This document shows, piece by piece, positions 9,202 to 18,478 of a stretch of 64,000 nucleotides of DNA. This DNA is from Pseudorhodobacter sp. E13 (GTDB taxonomy: Bacteria; Pseudomonadota; Alphaproteobacteria; Rhodobacterales; Rhodobacteraceae). A program made the translations under genes and the position numbers. The notes under the pieces were generated by a model. It saw only the letters and a list, made by a program, of their open reading frames with translations. It was not told where the DNA came from and made no database searches. The stretch's first letter is position 1. Every line of letters starts with the position of its first letter. Where the stretch lies: NCBI RefSeq assembly GCF_003991405.1, contig NZ_RPEN01000155.1, positions 124,001 through 188,000 of the forward strand. The letters are read 5' to 3'.

Positions 9202-9232
9202 TGTGATCACAATTTTGAAGCCTGTGATCACA
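9202..9232 (-). promoter_or_regulatory. Paired TGTGATCACA operators upstream of sdhC
   Basis: Two perfect copies of the 10-bp palindrome TGTGATCACA at 9202-9211 and 9223-9232, with starts 21 bp apart (two helical turns) and an 11-base AT-rich spacer (ATTTTGAAGCC). They lie 150-180 bp upstream of the sdhC start. The same arrangement occurs before sucC, so this is probably a site for a TCA-cycle regulator bound as a pair of dimers on one face of the DNA. The regulator is not encoded in the window. Confidence 0.8.
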
Positions 9233-9267
9233 TATTTGCCCCGCGTGGGCAGGCGGTTCCGGCCGGC

Positions 9268-9912
9268 TTACCGGCTCAACAGGGTGAAGTCATATTCCAG
9301 CAGACCCGCGATCCGGGGCTTTTCATCACTGGAATCGTGCAATCGCAGCGTCAGCGATGTGTTTTCACTGGCCCAGTAAGTGACGCCGAGGCTTGCATAG
9401 CTGTGCGACTGTTGTTCCCGGCCCAGCTTGGCCGCCAGCGACCATTGGTCGCTGAGCGTATAGGTCAGCTCTACGTTCGTATCTACGATCTTGGCGCTGG
9501 GATCATAGGCGATGGTGCCTGTCAGGTCGATCTGATCATTGAACTGTTGTCCCAGTTCAAAGCTGATCTGCCCGCAGCAATTGCCCGAATTGTTCAGCGT
9601 ATAGCGCGAATAGGACAGTTGGTAATGCAGCCCCGAGTCCAGCGCGTTGCGATAGCCGAGCGTGTAGTCAATCTCGGTGTCATCGGTGCCGTTGCGGACC
9701 GTGGCAAAGTAGATTTCGGCAAAGAAACCAGCGATTTCCGCCTCAACATAGGCCTGCGCCGAGGCTTTGCCGTTCGAAAGCGTATGACCGTTGGAGATAC
9801 TGTCGCTGAGCAGTTTGACACCGCCAGAAACGACCAGCGTTTCGGCCCGGGCCGCGCCGATGGGCAAGCACAGGGCCAAAATCAAGGGGATAGCGTGGCG
9901 GTTTGCGTTCAT
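9268..9912 (-). CDS. Exported porin-like beta-barrel protein
   Basis: A 214-residue protein with a clear signal peptide (MNANRHAIPLILALCLPIGAARA, cleavage after ARA). The mature part alternates polar and hydrophobic residues in repeated beta strands (VEAEIAGFFAEIYFATV, LHYQLSYSRYTL, NVELTYTLSDQWSLAAKL) and ends in aromatic-containing YDFTLLSR, as outer-membrane barrels do. It resembles the TorF-type putative porin family. Two adjacent cysteines (NCCGQ) are unusual for a barrel. A single TGTGATCACA palindrome lies 44 bp upstream, tying it to the regulation of sdh and suc. Transported solute unknown. Confidence 0.75.
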   Translation of the reverse strand: MNANRHAIPLILALCLPIGAARAETLVVSGGVKLLSDSISNGHTLSNGKASAQAYVEAEIAGFFAEIYFATVRNGTDDTEIDYTLGYRNALDSGLHYQLSYSRYTLNNSGNCCGQISFELGQQFNDQIDLTGTIAYDPSAKIVDTNVELTYTLSDQWSLAAKLGREQQSHSYASLGVTYWASENTSLTLRLHDSSDEKPRIAGLLEYDFTLLSR

Positions 9913-9955
9913 GTCATCGCCTCTTGATCTTTCTGCCCTGCGGGCGCGTGGGGTT

Positions 9956-9965
9956 TGTGATCACA
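9956..9965 (-). promoter_or_regulatory. Single TGTGATCACA operator before the porin-like gene
   Basis: A perfect palindrome TGTGATCACA, extended to TTTGTGATCACAAA (9954-9967). It is 44 bp upstream of the porin-like gene and overlaps the last codons of the DUF4344 gene. It is identical in core to the paired sites before sdhC and sucC. Confidence 0.65.
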
Positions 9966-10683
9966 AATCATTGGCGACCGCCTGCCGTTCCAGAAATTCG
10001 ACAAATTCGGTGCAAATTGTGATGGTCGCCGTCTCTGAGATGTAAAAAGCATTCTCCTCGCCGCAGCTTTCCAGCGTGACTGCAAGCGGGCGCGGAAGTT
10101 TGTAGGTTTCATTCAGCGCGGCCACCTCATCGGCCAGAAGCGCGCTGATTTCACTGTCGGTTTCGCCCGAAAAAGCGATGGATTGCGCAGGTTTGCGGGT
10201 TTCCAGCGGTTCCAGCACAGTGGCCCAGGATGCGGCGGCCAGATCAAACTCCTCCACGCAGGTTTCGGCGCGGGCCTCGGGCAGTTCAAAATCCTCGGCC
10301 AGTGTGGCGCGGGTGTCGGGGTCGGCCCCGTAGAACAGGCAGACCTGATTGTAATAGCGTTGCATATCAAGGCCATGCACATCCCAGTAGGCGGGGTCTT
10401 CGGATTCTTGCGCGGCAAGTTCAAAGGACAGCGCGGTCAGCGCCGTGATGGATTGCGCGCTGTCTTCCTCCCAGAACGCGTCGAGCAGCAGGATCGACAG
10501 GATATCGGCGGCATCCTCCTCCTGCCCCAGAACGGGCGCATCGGTCAGGTCGATCAGGGCGTGGCCAAATTCGTGATAAAGCGTGGAAATGATGTTGGCG
10601 GTCACGAAATCCTGCGCGCCATCGGCATGCAAAGGCTGGGCGAAAAGGAGGAAGGCAAAAAGGGAAAAACGCAACGGTTTCAT
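9961..10683 (-). CDS. Exported DUF4344 putative metallopeptidase
   Basis: A 240-residue secreted protein. The start at 10683 gives a proper signal peptide (MKPLRFSLFAFLLFAQPLHA); a longer frame from 10803 adds a non-hydrophobic leader and is rejected. STLYHEFGHALIDL contains the zinc-protease HExxH motif at about residues 38-42, and QEEDAADILS follows where the third ligand (Glu or Asp) is expected, typical of the DUF4344 family. Four cysteines lie in the second half (VCLFYG, ETCVEEF, ESCGEEN, TICTEF), consistent with periplasmic disulfides. Substrate unknown. Confidence 0.8.
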   Translation of the reverse strand: MKPLRFSLFAFLLFAQPLHADGAQDFVTANIISTLYHEFGHALIDLTDAPVLGQEEDAADILSILLLDAFWEEDSAQSITALTALSFELAAQESEDPAYWDVHGLDMQRYYNQVCLFYGADPDTRATLAEDFELPEARAETCVEEFDLAAASWATVLEPLETRKPAQSIAFSGETDSEISALLADEVAALNETYKLPRPLAVTLESCGEENAFYISETATITICTEFVEFLERQAVANDL

Positions 10684-10768
10684 CGGGCGAACCTGTGCAA
10701 AATACGCATAACCCACTGTGCCGCGAATGAAGGTAGCCGCGCAAGGGAGATTTTGGATCAGGTGGCGA

Positions 10769-11326
10769 TCAACCGGGAGGGGCGCCTGCGGATTGCAAAT
10801 CATCGAGCAGATCTTGGTCCTGCCCGCTTTCGCTGGCGTAATACATCACGCTATGGCCCTGCGCATCGCGCAATCCCGCATCCGCCCCTGCGGCCAGCAA
10901 GGCGCGCACCATATCCGCGCCCTCCGGCTCTTGGGCGAACAGCATCAAGGGCGTGCGGCCTTGTGTGTCTGGCAGGTTGATATTGGCCCCGGCCGCCAGC
11001 ACTGCGGGCAGGAAGTCAGGGTCGATCAGAATATGGATCAGCGCGATGCCGTCCGCGTTCTGGGTGTTGATATCCGCGCCATGGGCCAGAAGCAGGGCCA
11101 GCTTGGCGTCGAAATCCGCGTAATCCAGCATATGGATTGGCGCGAACCCATCGGGATCGCGGGCTGTGGCGATGGTGGGCGTGTCGGACAAGGTGGCCTC
11201 TACCGCCGTCAGGGGGCCCACGGCGATGAGTTCGAAGAACAGTTCCAGATCTTCTGCCGCGATGTCAGCGGCACTGAGCGGCGCGGCAAGCCAGACTGCC
11301 GCCAGAAGGCCAAGCAATGTGCGCAT
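10769..11326 (-). CDS. Exported ankyrin-repeat protein
   Basis: A 185-residue protein with signal peptide MRTLLGLLAAVWLAAPLSAA and about four ankyrin repeats. Recognisable repeat cores are DPDGFAPIHMLDYADFDAKL, GADINTQNADGIALIHIL, GANINLPDTQGRTPLMLFA and GADAGLRDAQGHSVMYYA. Ankyrin stacks bind other proteins; being exported, it should act in the periplasm. It starts 1 bp after the mesaconyl-CoA hydratase gene stop, so the two are co-transcribed. The partner is unknown. Confidence 0.85.
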   Translation of the reverse strand: MRTLLGLLAAVWLAAPLSAADIAAEDLELFFELIAVGPLTAVEATLSDTPTIATARDPDGFAPIHMLDYADFDAKLALLLAHGADINTQNADGIALIHILIDPDFLPAVLAAGANINLPDTQGRTPLMLFAQEPEGADMVRALLAAGADAGLRDAQGHSVMYYASESGQDQDLLDDLQSAGAPPG

Positions 11327-11327
11327 A

Positions 11328-12356
11328 TCAGGTCGGCATCAGCGCCCAGTAATCGAGGTCGAGCAGCACATCGGGGTGATACTTTCCGTCCTCGCCACGC
11401 AGCGCAAAGGCGGGTGCCCCGTGTTTCACCGCAACCAGCCGCAAGCGGATCGCGCCGACGCCCGGCGCGTCTGTTTCGGCCTTGTCCAGCACCTCGGACC
11501 AAGCCCGCAGGGTATCGCCGCTGAAGCAGGGGTTGGCATGGGCGCCTGCGTTCAGGGCGACGATCATCTGCGCATTGGCCAAGCCGTTGAAAGACAGCGC
11601 GCGGGCGAGGCTGATGACATGGCCGCCATAGATCAGGCGGCGGCCATCATCGCGGTTGGTGGCATCAAAATGCACCTTGGCCGTGTTTTGCCACAGACGG
11701 GTGGCAAGCATGTGTTCGGCCTCTTCGATGGTCACACCGTCGACATGGTCGATTTGCTCGCCAATGGCATAATCGCCCCAGCGGTGCGGCTCCCCCGCGA
11801 GGGTGAAATCGTAATCGGTGAAATCGAGGCCCTCGGGGATGACAAGGCGGTCTGCGGCCACGCTTTGCGGCAGGTCGGGGATCACGGTTTCGGGGGCGGG
11901 CGTGTCGCGGTGCTTGCGCACCATGACCCATCGCACATAGTCCAGCACCGGTTCATCGCGTTGGTTCAGGCCTGTCGTGCGCACATAGACGACCCCGGAT
12001 TTGCCGTTGGAGTTCTGCTTGAGGCCGATCACCGTGCTTTCCGAGCGTAGCGTGTCACCGGGGTAAACCGGGGCAAGCCAGCGACCATCGGCATAGCCGA
12101 GGTTTGCAACGGCATTCAGCGATATGTCAGGGACGGTTTTGCCAAAGACGGTGTGAAAGGCGATCAGGTCGTCCAAGGGCGAGCCTTCGAGCCCGCAGCG
12201 CGCAGCGAAATCATCAGAGGAATAAAGCGCATGGCGGGCAGGGTAAAGCGCATGATACAGCGCGCGCTCGCCTTCGGCCACGGTGCGGGGAACGGCGTGT
12301 TGGATCGTTTCGCCCAAGGTGTAATCTTCGAAAAAGCGGCCGGGATTGGTTTTCAT
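11328..12356 (-). CDS. mch: Mesaconyl-CoA hydratase (MaoC-type double hotdog)
   Basis: A 342-residue MaoC-like dehydratase with two hotdog domains, matching the length of R. sphaeroides mesaconyl-CoA hydratase. In the ethylmalonyl-CoA pathway it hydrates mesaconyl-CoA to beta-methylmalyl-CoA. MKTNPGRFFEDYTLGETIQH and the DDLIAFHTVFGKTVPDIS and YGGHVISLARALSFNGLAN segments fit the family; the second carries the hydratase-type Asp/His region. Context supports the call: malyl-CoA thioesterase, ecm and ccr are nearby. The gene is downstream of a double-palindrome repeat and upstream of the ankyrin gene. Confidence 0.9.
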   Translation of the reverse strand: MKTNPGRFFEDYTLGETIQHAVPRTVAEGERALYHALYPARHALYSSDDFAARCGLEGSPLDDLIAFHTVFGKTVPDISLNAVANLGYADGRWLAPVYPGDTLRSESTVIGLKQNSNGKSGVVYVRTTGLNQRDEPVLDYVRWVMVRKHRDTPAPETVIPDLPQSVAADRLVIPEGLDFTDYDFTLAGEPHRWGDYAIGEQIDHVDGVTIEEAEHMLATRLWQNTAKVHFDATNRDDGRRLIYGGHVISLARALSFNGLANAQMIVALNAGAHANPCFSGDTLRAWSEVLDKAETDAPGVGAIRLRLVAVKHGAPAFALRGEDGKYHPDVLLDLDYWALMPT

Positions 12357-12385
12357 GGGGATGGTCCTTGGGGCGGTAAAAGGGG

Positions 12386-12442
12386 GGTGGGCAGATTGCC
12401 CACCCTACGAGGGGGCAGGGTAGGGTGGGCAATCTGCCCACC
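12386..12442. repeat. REP-like double palindrome
   Basis: A perfect 23-bp inverted repeat (12386-12408 and 12420-12442) separated by 11 bases. Each arm is itself palindromic: GGTGGGCA-GAT-TGCCCACC, followed by CTAC on the left. It can therefore fold as two small hairpins or one long one. It fills the gap between the DUF1737 and mesaconyl-CoA hydratase genes, and may act as an RNA stability or partial termination signal within the operon. Confidence 0.85.
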
Positions 12443-12454
12443 GCCACCTGTGGG

Positions 12455-12658
12455 TCAGTGTTGGCCCAGTTTGGTTTCGGGCGTGTAGGTGCCGGGGGCC
12501 TCTTTCACCACGGCTTGCCCGCAGCGCATCACGCCTTTGGCGGCATCCCAGGCATAGGTGGGCGAGCCATGCAGCTCCCACCCTTTGTTCAGCGCATCGG
12601 TGACTTTGTGGCAAAAGGCCGATGTGTCTTCTTCGGTCAGCAGGCGGTAGAGCTTCAT
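12455..12658 (-). CDS. DUF1737 small protein
   Basis: A 67-residue protein of the DUF1737 family, recognised by MKLYRLLTEEDTSAFCHKVT and GWELHGSPTYAW. Members bind an unknown ligand or nucleic acid; no catalytic residues are evident. It starts 3 bp after NnrU, and the double-palindrome repeat lies between it and the mesaconyl-CoA hydratase gene. Cytoplasmic, no signal peptide. Confidence 0.85.
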   Translation of the reverse strand: MKLYRLLTEEDTSAFCHKVTDALNKGWELHGSPTYAWDAAKGVMRCGQAVVKEAPGTYTPETKLGQH

Positions 12659-12661
12659 GGT

Positions 12662-13204
12662 TCACCCAAACGGATTATAGCCGAGCCAGATATGCACGGC
12701 GGCGGTTAGCGAAAAGACGATGACTGTGGCCACGACAGCGGTGATTTCCTTTTTCACCGGCACGGCATGGTAGGGGCCGGGCGGGGCCACGCGGTTCAGC
12801 ACGATCACCTCGGCCAAGGCCCAAGTAAACAGCCCGCCAAACAGCAGGAAGGACGGTGTATCGCCATTCACCAGCAGATGCGCAATGGCCCAGACCTTCA
12901 CGGCGGTCAGTTGCGGGTTGCGCACCCATTTGGTGATGCGGGTTTTCGCGCCGGACGCGGCAAACAGATAAAACGCAAACAGCATCAACAGGTTGTTGAT
13001 GCCTGTCATCGCCGGGCTGCGGCCCCAGAAAAACGCCCCCTCTGCCCCGCGATAGCCGATCACCATCAGCACAATCGCCAACACAGAGCCTAGCGCCACA
13101 ATCGCCTTGCCCTTGTCACCGAACCGCGCGCGGTTGACGGGCGCGATGCGTTTCCAGAAGTGAAGGCCGGACCACAACAGAAGGCCAAGGAGGATAAGAA
13201 ACAT
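12662..13204 (-). CDS. NnrU family membrane protein
   Basis: A 180-residue integral membrane protein of the NnrU family (the region around HFWKRI, RNPQLTAVKVWAIAHLLVNGD and a C-terminal hydrophobic helix). Five or so transmembrane helices are visible. The founding member is linked to nitric oxide metabolism, and homologues are related to isoprenylcysteine methyltransferase-like membrane proteins. Here it lies in the carbon-metabolism cluster without denitrification genes, so a nitrogen-oxide role is not supported by context. It lies 15 bp after the malyl-CoA thioesterase gene. Confidence 0.85.
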   Translation of the reverse strand: MFLILLGLLLWSGLHFWKRIAPVNRARFGDKGKAIVALGSVLAIVLMVIGYRGAEGAFFWGRSPAMTGINNLLMLFAFYLFAASGAKTRITKWVRNPQLTAVKVWAIAHLLVNGDTPSFLLFGGLFTWALAEVIVLNRVAPPGPYHAVPVKKEITAVVATVIVFSLTAAVHIWLGYNPFG

Positions 13205-13219
13205 GACGCGCCTTTCGGT

Positions 13220-14068
13220 TCAGGCCATCGCCGCGATGGCCTTTGCTTTGGCCAAGGTCGCCTCTGCGGTGACAATATGCAAGTTCTCAACGATCTTGCC
13301 ATCCACAACCGCCACGCCTTGCCCTTCGGCTTTTGCCGCGTTGAACGCATCAATCTGGCGCTGGGCGAGGGTGATTTCAGCCTCGGACGGGGCGAAGGCG
13401 GTGTTGGCAATCTCCAACTGTGCCGGGTGGATCAGGGTTTTGCCGTCAAAGCCCATATCGCGGCCTTGTTCACATTCGGCGCGCAGGCCGTCCTCATCTT
13501 TGAAGGCGTTATAGACCCCGTCGATGATGACCAGATCATGCGCCTTGGCCGCCAGCAGGCACAGGCCAAGCCCGGACTGCATCGGCAAACGGTCAGGCCG
13601 GAAGCGGCTGTTCAGTTCCTTGGCCAGATCATTGGTGCCCATCACCATGCCCGCCAGCCTTGGGTGGGCGGCAATCGCTGTGGCGTTCAGCATTCCCAGC
13701 GCGGTTTCCATCATCGCCCAGAGCGGGGTATCGGGGATCATCTCGGCCACGGCATCCAGATCCTCGGGGGTGGACACCTTGGGGATCAGCAGCGCGTCAA
13801 TCCTGGCCCCGACAAAGGCAGCAATATCATCCGCGCCCCATTCGGTATCCAAGCCATTCACCCGCACAATCCGCGCCCGGTTGCCGTAATCAGCCTGTGC
13901 CAGCGTTTCGACCAGCAGCGCGCGCGCGGCGGTTTTTTCATCGGGGGCGACGGCATCTTCCAGATCAAAGATGATCGCATCGGTGGCGAGGCTCTGCGCC
14001 TTTTCCAACGCACGCTCTTTGGAGCCGGGGATGTAGAGGACGGAGCGATAGGGGCGGGTGGTGGACAT
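13220..14068 (-). CDS. mcl2: (3S)-malyl-CoA thioesterase, CitE/HpcH-type lyase family
   Basis: A 282-residue member of the CoA ester lyase family. RSVLYIPGSKERALEKA and AIIFDLEDAVAPDEK hold the Mg-binding Glu/Asp, and GFDGKTLIHPAQ is the CoA-pocket signature. Its length and N terminus fit R. sphaeroides Mcl2, which hydrolyses (S)-malyl-CoA to malate, better than the longer Mcl1 beta-methylmalyl-CoA lyase. In the ethylmalonyl-CoA pathway this releases malate from condensed glyoxylate and acetyl-CoA. It heads a minus-strand run with NnrU, DUF1737 and mesaconyl-CoA hydratase. An aldol lyase activity cannot be excluded from sequence. Confidence 0.82.
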   Translation of the reverse strand: MSTTRPYRSVLYIPGSKERALEKAQSLATDAIIFDLEDAVAPDEKTAARALLVETLAQADYGNRARIVRVNGLDTEWGADDIAAFVGARIDALLIPKVSTPEDLDAVAEMIPDTPLWAMMETALGMLNATAIAAHPRLAGMVMGTNDLAKELNSRFRPDRLPMQSGLGLCLLAAKAHDLVIIDGVYNAFKDEDGLRAECEQGRDMGFDGKTLIHPAQLEIANTAFAPSEAEITLAQRQIDAFNAAKAEGQGVAVVDGKIVENLHIVTAEATLAKAKAIAAMA

Positions 14069-14282
14069 GATTCTCTCTCAAGCAACTTTGTTGCGCTATG
14101 GGTCACGATTTTGGCACATTCTTCAACCCCAAATTTGCCGCAGCGCAGCATTGATGCCGGGCCGCAGGCCGCGCGATTAACCTTTTTTGCGCATTTCAGG
14201 CGCAGGCTTTGGATCAGTCGGATGTGATGTTCCCGGCCCAAGGCGCAAGCACGCGGGCTGGTCCAAACGGAAAGGTTTACAG

Positions 14283-14600
14283 ATGAAAAACGCAGTTTTC
14301 GCCCTGTCACTCGGGTTTGGCGCCTTGATCCTGATCACGCAGGCCCATGCCCAAACGCAAGCCCCGCAATGTGGGCCGCGCGCAGCCGTTGTTGCGCAAC
14401 TGGCCGACCGCTATGGCGAAACCCGCCGCTCTATGGGGCTGGCGGCCAATAACATGGTGATGGAGGTTTTTGCCTCGGACGCCTCGCAAAGCTGGACGAT
14501 CACGGTGACAACGCCGCAAGGGCAAACCTGCCTTGTCGCCTCGGGTCAGGGGTTTGAGGCGATGGCCGAAGAACTGCCCGCCAAAGGCGACCCGGCCTGA
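14283..14600 (+). CDS. Small exported protein, unknown
   Basis: A 105-residue protein with signal peptide MKNAVFALSLGFGALILITQAHA (cleavage after AHA). The mature domain has two cysteines (PQCGPRAAV and QTCLVASG) likely to pair, and the segment LADRYGETRRSMGLAANNMVMEVFASDASQSWTI seen in small periplasmic proteins of related bacteria. The ATG at 14283 is chosen for its AAAGG ribosome site and signal peptide; a longer frame from 14187 lacks both. It converges on the TauE/SafE gene. Function unknown. Confidence 0.75.
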   Translation: MKNAVFALSLGFGALILITQAHAQTQAPQCGPRAAVVAQLADRYGETRRSMGLAANNMVMEVFASDASQSWTITVTTPQGQTCLVASGQGFEAMAEELPAKGDPA

Positions 14601-14604
14601 CGCC

Positions 14605-15348
14605 TCAGCCGGTGACGGCCACCCAAAGCATGCGCAGTGACAGCAGCAGCAAGGCCCAAAGCACCAGAAGGTAAAACTGCTTTTCCGGCAGAATACGCAC
14701 CAGCCGCACCCCGGCAAAGACAGCAAGGGTTGCAGGCAGGATAAGCCAGATCGCGACCGGCAGGCTGTCAAAGGACATGATGCCAATGGACCAATAGGCC
14801 GGAAGCTTCACCGCGTTGACCCATGTGAACAGGATGGTGGAGGTTCCGGCGAAAACCGCCTTGGGCATGCGCAGCGGCAAAGTGTAGATTTGATAGGGCG
14901 GCCCGCCCGCATGGCTGACAAAACTGGTAAAGCCTGCCGCGATCCCCCAGAACACACCGGGGCCGACCCGTGCCTCTTTGGCCGCGGCGCTGGCCCCCCG
15001 GCCCAAAAGGCGGCTGATGGCAAAGATGCTGCCCAAGGCCCCGATGACACCCCCCACCATATGTTCCGAGATCAGGTTTGCCGTGGCCCAGCCAATCCCG
15101 ATGCCGATGGCCGTTGCGGGAAACATGATCTTGAGCACGCGCAGATCATAGTCGCGGCGATAGGCCCAGACGCCGAACCAGTCGGAGACGATATAGATCG
15201 GTAGCATCAACCCTGCGGCCTGCAAAGGTGGCATCACCAGGGACAGAATCGGCACCGACATCATCGCCACCACGGGCAAACCGCCCTTGGACAGGCCGAC
15301 CGATATCGACGCGATCACCGCCGCGCACCAGAATGCCGTGCCTTCCAT
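14605..15348 (-). CDS. TauE/SafE family anion exporter
   Basis: A membrane protein of 247 residues with about eight transmembrane helices and the TauE/SafE signature: a short N-terminal helix with ISVGLSKGGLP and a second-half repeat around GFTSFVSHAGGPPYQIYTLP. Such proteins move sulfite or organosulfonates across the inner membrane. The ATG at 15348 (MEGTAFW) has a GGAG site seven bases upstream; a longer frame reaches 15417 but adds a charged leader. It is divergent from mdh. Confidence 0.82.
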   Translation of the reverse strand: MEGTAFWCAAVIASISVGLSKGGLPVVAMMSVPILSLVMPPLQAAGLMLPIYIVSDWFGVWAYRRDYDLRVLKIMFPATAIGIGIGWATANLISEHMVGGVIGALGSIFAISRLLGRGASAAAKEARVGPGVFWGIAAGFTSFVSHAGGPPYQIYTLPLRMPKAVFAGTSTILFTWVNAVKLPAYWSIGIMSFDSLPVAIWLILPATLAVFAGVRLVRILPEKQFYLLVLWALLLLSLRMLWVAVTG

Positions 15349-15381
15349 TGCCCGCTCCATCCGCTTTTGAATTCGCTTTAG

Positions 15382-16464
<1,083 letters not shown>

Positions 16465-16485
16465 GCCATTCGGGACAGACAGATC

Positions 16486-16511
16486 GGGGCATCCTTTGGG
16501 GTGCCCCTTTT
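16486..16511 (+). terminator. Terminator after mdh
   Basis: A hairpin with a 9-bp stem (GGGGCATCC with its partner GGGTGCCCC, one G-U pair) and a TTTG loop, followed by TTTT. It lies 21 bp after the mdh stop. Confidence 0.8.
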
Positions 16512-16624
16512 GCATTTCAGGGGGCTGATTTTCGGCAGATGGGCGCCCGACCGCTGCGTCCCGCCCGTGTTTTTCCTGTTTCCGCGCCCCGCGAATCATA
16601 ACAGTCCGTTAAAGTCGCAGGGTT

Positions 16625-16655
16625 TGTGATCACACTTTTCAAAGCTGTGATCACA
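16625..16655 (+). promoter_or_regulatory. Paired TGTGATCACA operators upstream of sucC
   Basis: Two perfect TGTGATCACA palindromes at 16625-16634 and 16646-16655, starts 21 bp apart with an 11-base spacer (CTTTTCAAAGC). Spacing and core are identical to the pair before sdhC, and the spacers are similar (TTTT-AA core). The pair lies 105-135 bp upstream of the sucC ATG. Both regions also share TTTTCTGC 7-10 bases after the proximal site. Likely a common TCA-cycle operator. Confidence 0.82.
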
Positions 16656-16759
16656 AATGTCGGAATTTTCTGCGAAAAGCCGCATTTCCAATAAATCCCT
16701 TTTGAAACGGCTTATTTTTATGGCATCACGGGGCAAATTCCTTACCGATGGGACAGCCG

Positions 16760-17953
16760 ATGAATATTCACGAATACCAAGCCAAGGCCCTTTTGCGCAG
16801 CTATGGCGCGCCGGTCTCTGACGGCCTTGTGGTTTTGCGCGCGGAAGAGGCGAAGACGGCGGCAGGTGAGCTTGATGGCCCGCTTTGGGTTGTGAAAGCG
16901 CAGATCCATGCCGGCGGGCGTGGCAAAGGCAGCTTCAAAGAAGCCGAAGCCGGTGAAAAAGGCGGCGTCCGTCTGGCAAAATCCGTGGGCGAAGCCGCAG
17001 AGATGGCCAAGCAGATGCTGGGCCGCACGCTGGTGACGCACCAGACCGGCCCTGCGGGCAAGCAGGTCAACCGCATCTATATCGAAGACGGTTCCGACAT
17101 CGCGCGCGAACTTTACCTCGCGCTGCTGGTGGATCGTGCCTCCAGCCGGATTTCCTTTGTGGCCTCGACCGAAGGCGGCATGGATATCGAAGAAGTCGCC
17201 GCGAAAACCCCGGAGAAGATTGTCAGCTTCACCGTTGATCCGGCCTCGGGCCTGTCTGATTTCCACGGCCGCCGCGTGGCCTTTGCCTTGGGTCTGACCG
17301 GTGGTCAGGTCAAGCAATGCGTGGGGCTGATCAAGATCCTCTACAAAGCCTTTGTCGAAAAAGACATGGAAATGCTGGAGATCAACCCGCTGATCGTGAC
17401 CCCGGAAGGCAACATCAAGGTGCTGGACGCCAAGGTTTCCTTCGACGGCAACGCGATGTATCGCCATTCCGACATTCTGGCACTGCGGGACGAAACCGAA
17501 GAAGACCCGAAAGAACTGGCGGCCTCGAAATTCGACCTGAACTATATCGCCCTGGACGGTGAGATTGGCTGCATGGTCAACGGTGCGGGCCTTGCGATGG
17601 CAACGATGGATATCATCAAGCTGTATGGCGCAGAGCCTGCGAACTTCCTTGATGTCGGCGGCGGCGCGACCAAGGAAAAAGTGACCGAAGCGTTCAAGAT
17701 CATCACCTCGGACCCGAACGTCAAAGGTATTCTGGTCAATATCTTCGGCGGCATCATGCGCTGCGATGTGATCGCGGAAGGTGTGATTTCTGCGGTTAAG
17801 GAAGTGGGCCTGAAGGTGCCGCTGGTGGTGCGTCTGGAAGGGACCAATGTTGAAGAAGGCAAGGCCATCATCAACAATTCCGGGCTGGCCGTGATCGCGG
17901 CGGAAAACCTGAAAGATGGCGCACAGAAGATCGTGAAAGCGGTGAAGGGCTGA
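16760..17953 (+). CDS. sucC: Succinyl-CoA synthetase beta subunit
   Basis: ADP-forming succinate-CoA ligase beta subunit of 397 residues with an N-terminal ATP-grasp domain ([29 protein letters not shown]) and a C-terminal CoA-ligase domain with [13 protein letters not shown]. With SucD it makes ATP from succinyl-CoA. The ATG at 16760 is chosen over 16748 because the family starts MNIHEYQ and a GGGA site is correctly spaced. It is the first gene of the suc operon, but two small exported-protein genes separate it from sucD. Confidence 0.97.
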   Translation: MNIHEYQAKALLRSYGAPVSDGLVVLRAEEAKTAAGELDGPLWVVKAQIHAGGRGKGSFKEAEAGEKGGVRLAKSVGEAAEMAKQMLGRTLVTHQTGPAGKQVNRIYIEDGSDIARELYLALLVDRASSRISFVASTEGGMDIEEVAAKTPEKIVSFTVDPASGLSDFHGRRVAFALGLTGGQVKQCVGLIKILYKAFVEKDMEMLEINPLIVTPEGNIKVLDAKVSFDGNAMYRHSDILALRDETEEDPKELAASKFDLNYIALDGEIGCMVNGAGLAMATMDIIKLYGAEPANFLDVGGGATKEKVTEAFKIITSDPNVKGILVNIFGGIMRCDVIAEGVISAVKEVGLKVPLVVRLEGTNVEEGKAIINNSGLAVIAAENLKDGAQKIVKAVKG

Positions 17954-17958
17954 TCACC

Positions 17959-18462
17959 ATGCTCCGCACATTGCTTTTGTCAGCCCTGATGGTCAGCCCT
18001 GCCGTTGCGCAGGATGAGCAAATGATGGGGCTTCAGCTTCGGCAGCTGACCGCCGAAGGAAACACAGTTGTGCTGGGCGCTTATGCGGCCTGCATTCTGG
18101 GCAAAGGCGATGTTGAGGCGACGGCGGCACTGTTCACCCAAGCGGGCTGGACCCGCACGGATGACAGTGAAATGGGCGTCACCGAACTGGCGGGCAGCAA
18201 TGGCGTAGTTGCTGTTACGCTGTATGACGGCGGGCGCATTTGTTCTGTGACCAGTGAAGTGCTGGGCACCGCAAGCACTGAATCCTCGTTGGTGGCCACA
18301 CTCGCCCTTGCCGGTTGGCCGATCACCCCGACCGAAGGCGAAGGCGGTTGCGCAGCCTATGTGATGCCAGAGCTGGGCATTGCCTCGCTTACCTCCTCTG
18401 GGCAGGACCCTGTGTGCCAATCTGACAGCAGCAGTGACGCCCGTTTTACCTTTGGCCTGTAG
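17959..18462 (+). CDS. Exported Cys-containing protein in the suc operon
   Basis: A 167-residue protein with signal peptide [18 protein letters not shown]. The mature part repeats a pattern of GW-containing segments ([30 protein letters not shown]) and has four cysteines (AACILG, GRICSV, GGCAAY, DPVCQS), consistent with two periplasmic disulfides. It starts 5 bp after the sucC stop, so it is co-transcribed with sucC. A GGGGGCC hairpin without a T tract (18479-18496) follows. Family not recognised; function unknown. Confidence 0.75.
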   Translation: MLRTLLLSALMVSPAVAQDEQMMGLQLRQLTAEGNTVVLGAYAACILGKGDVEATAALFTQAGWTRTDDSEMGVTELAGSNGVVAVTLYDGGRICSVTSEVLGTASTESSLVATLALAGWPITPTEGEGGCAAYVMPELGIASLTSSGQDPVCQSDSSSDARFTFGL

Positions 18463-18478
18463 GGCCACAAAGCGCAGC

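Noticed and set aside
9202-9232. Reading TGTGATCACA as CRP/FNR sites
   Set aside because: CRP sites need six bases between TGTGA and TCACA and FNR needs TTGAT-N4-ATCAA; here the half-sites abut.
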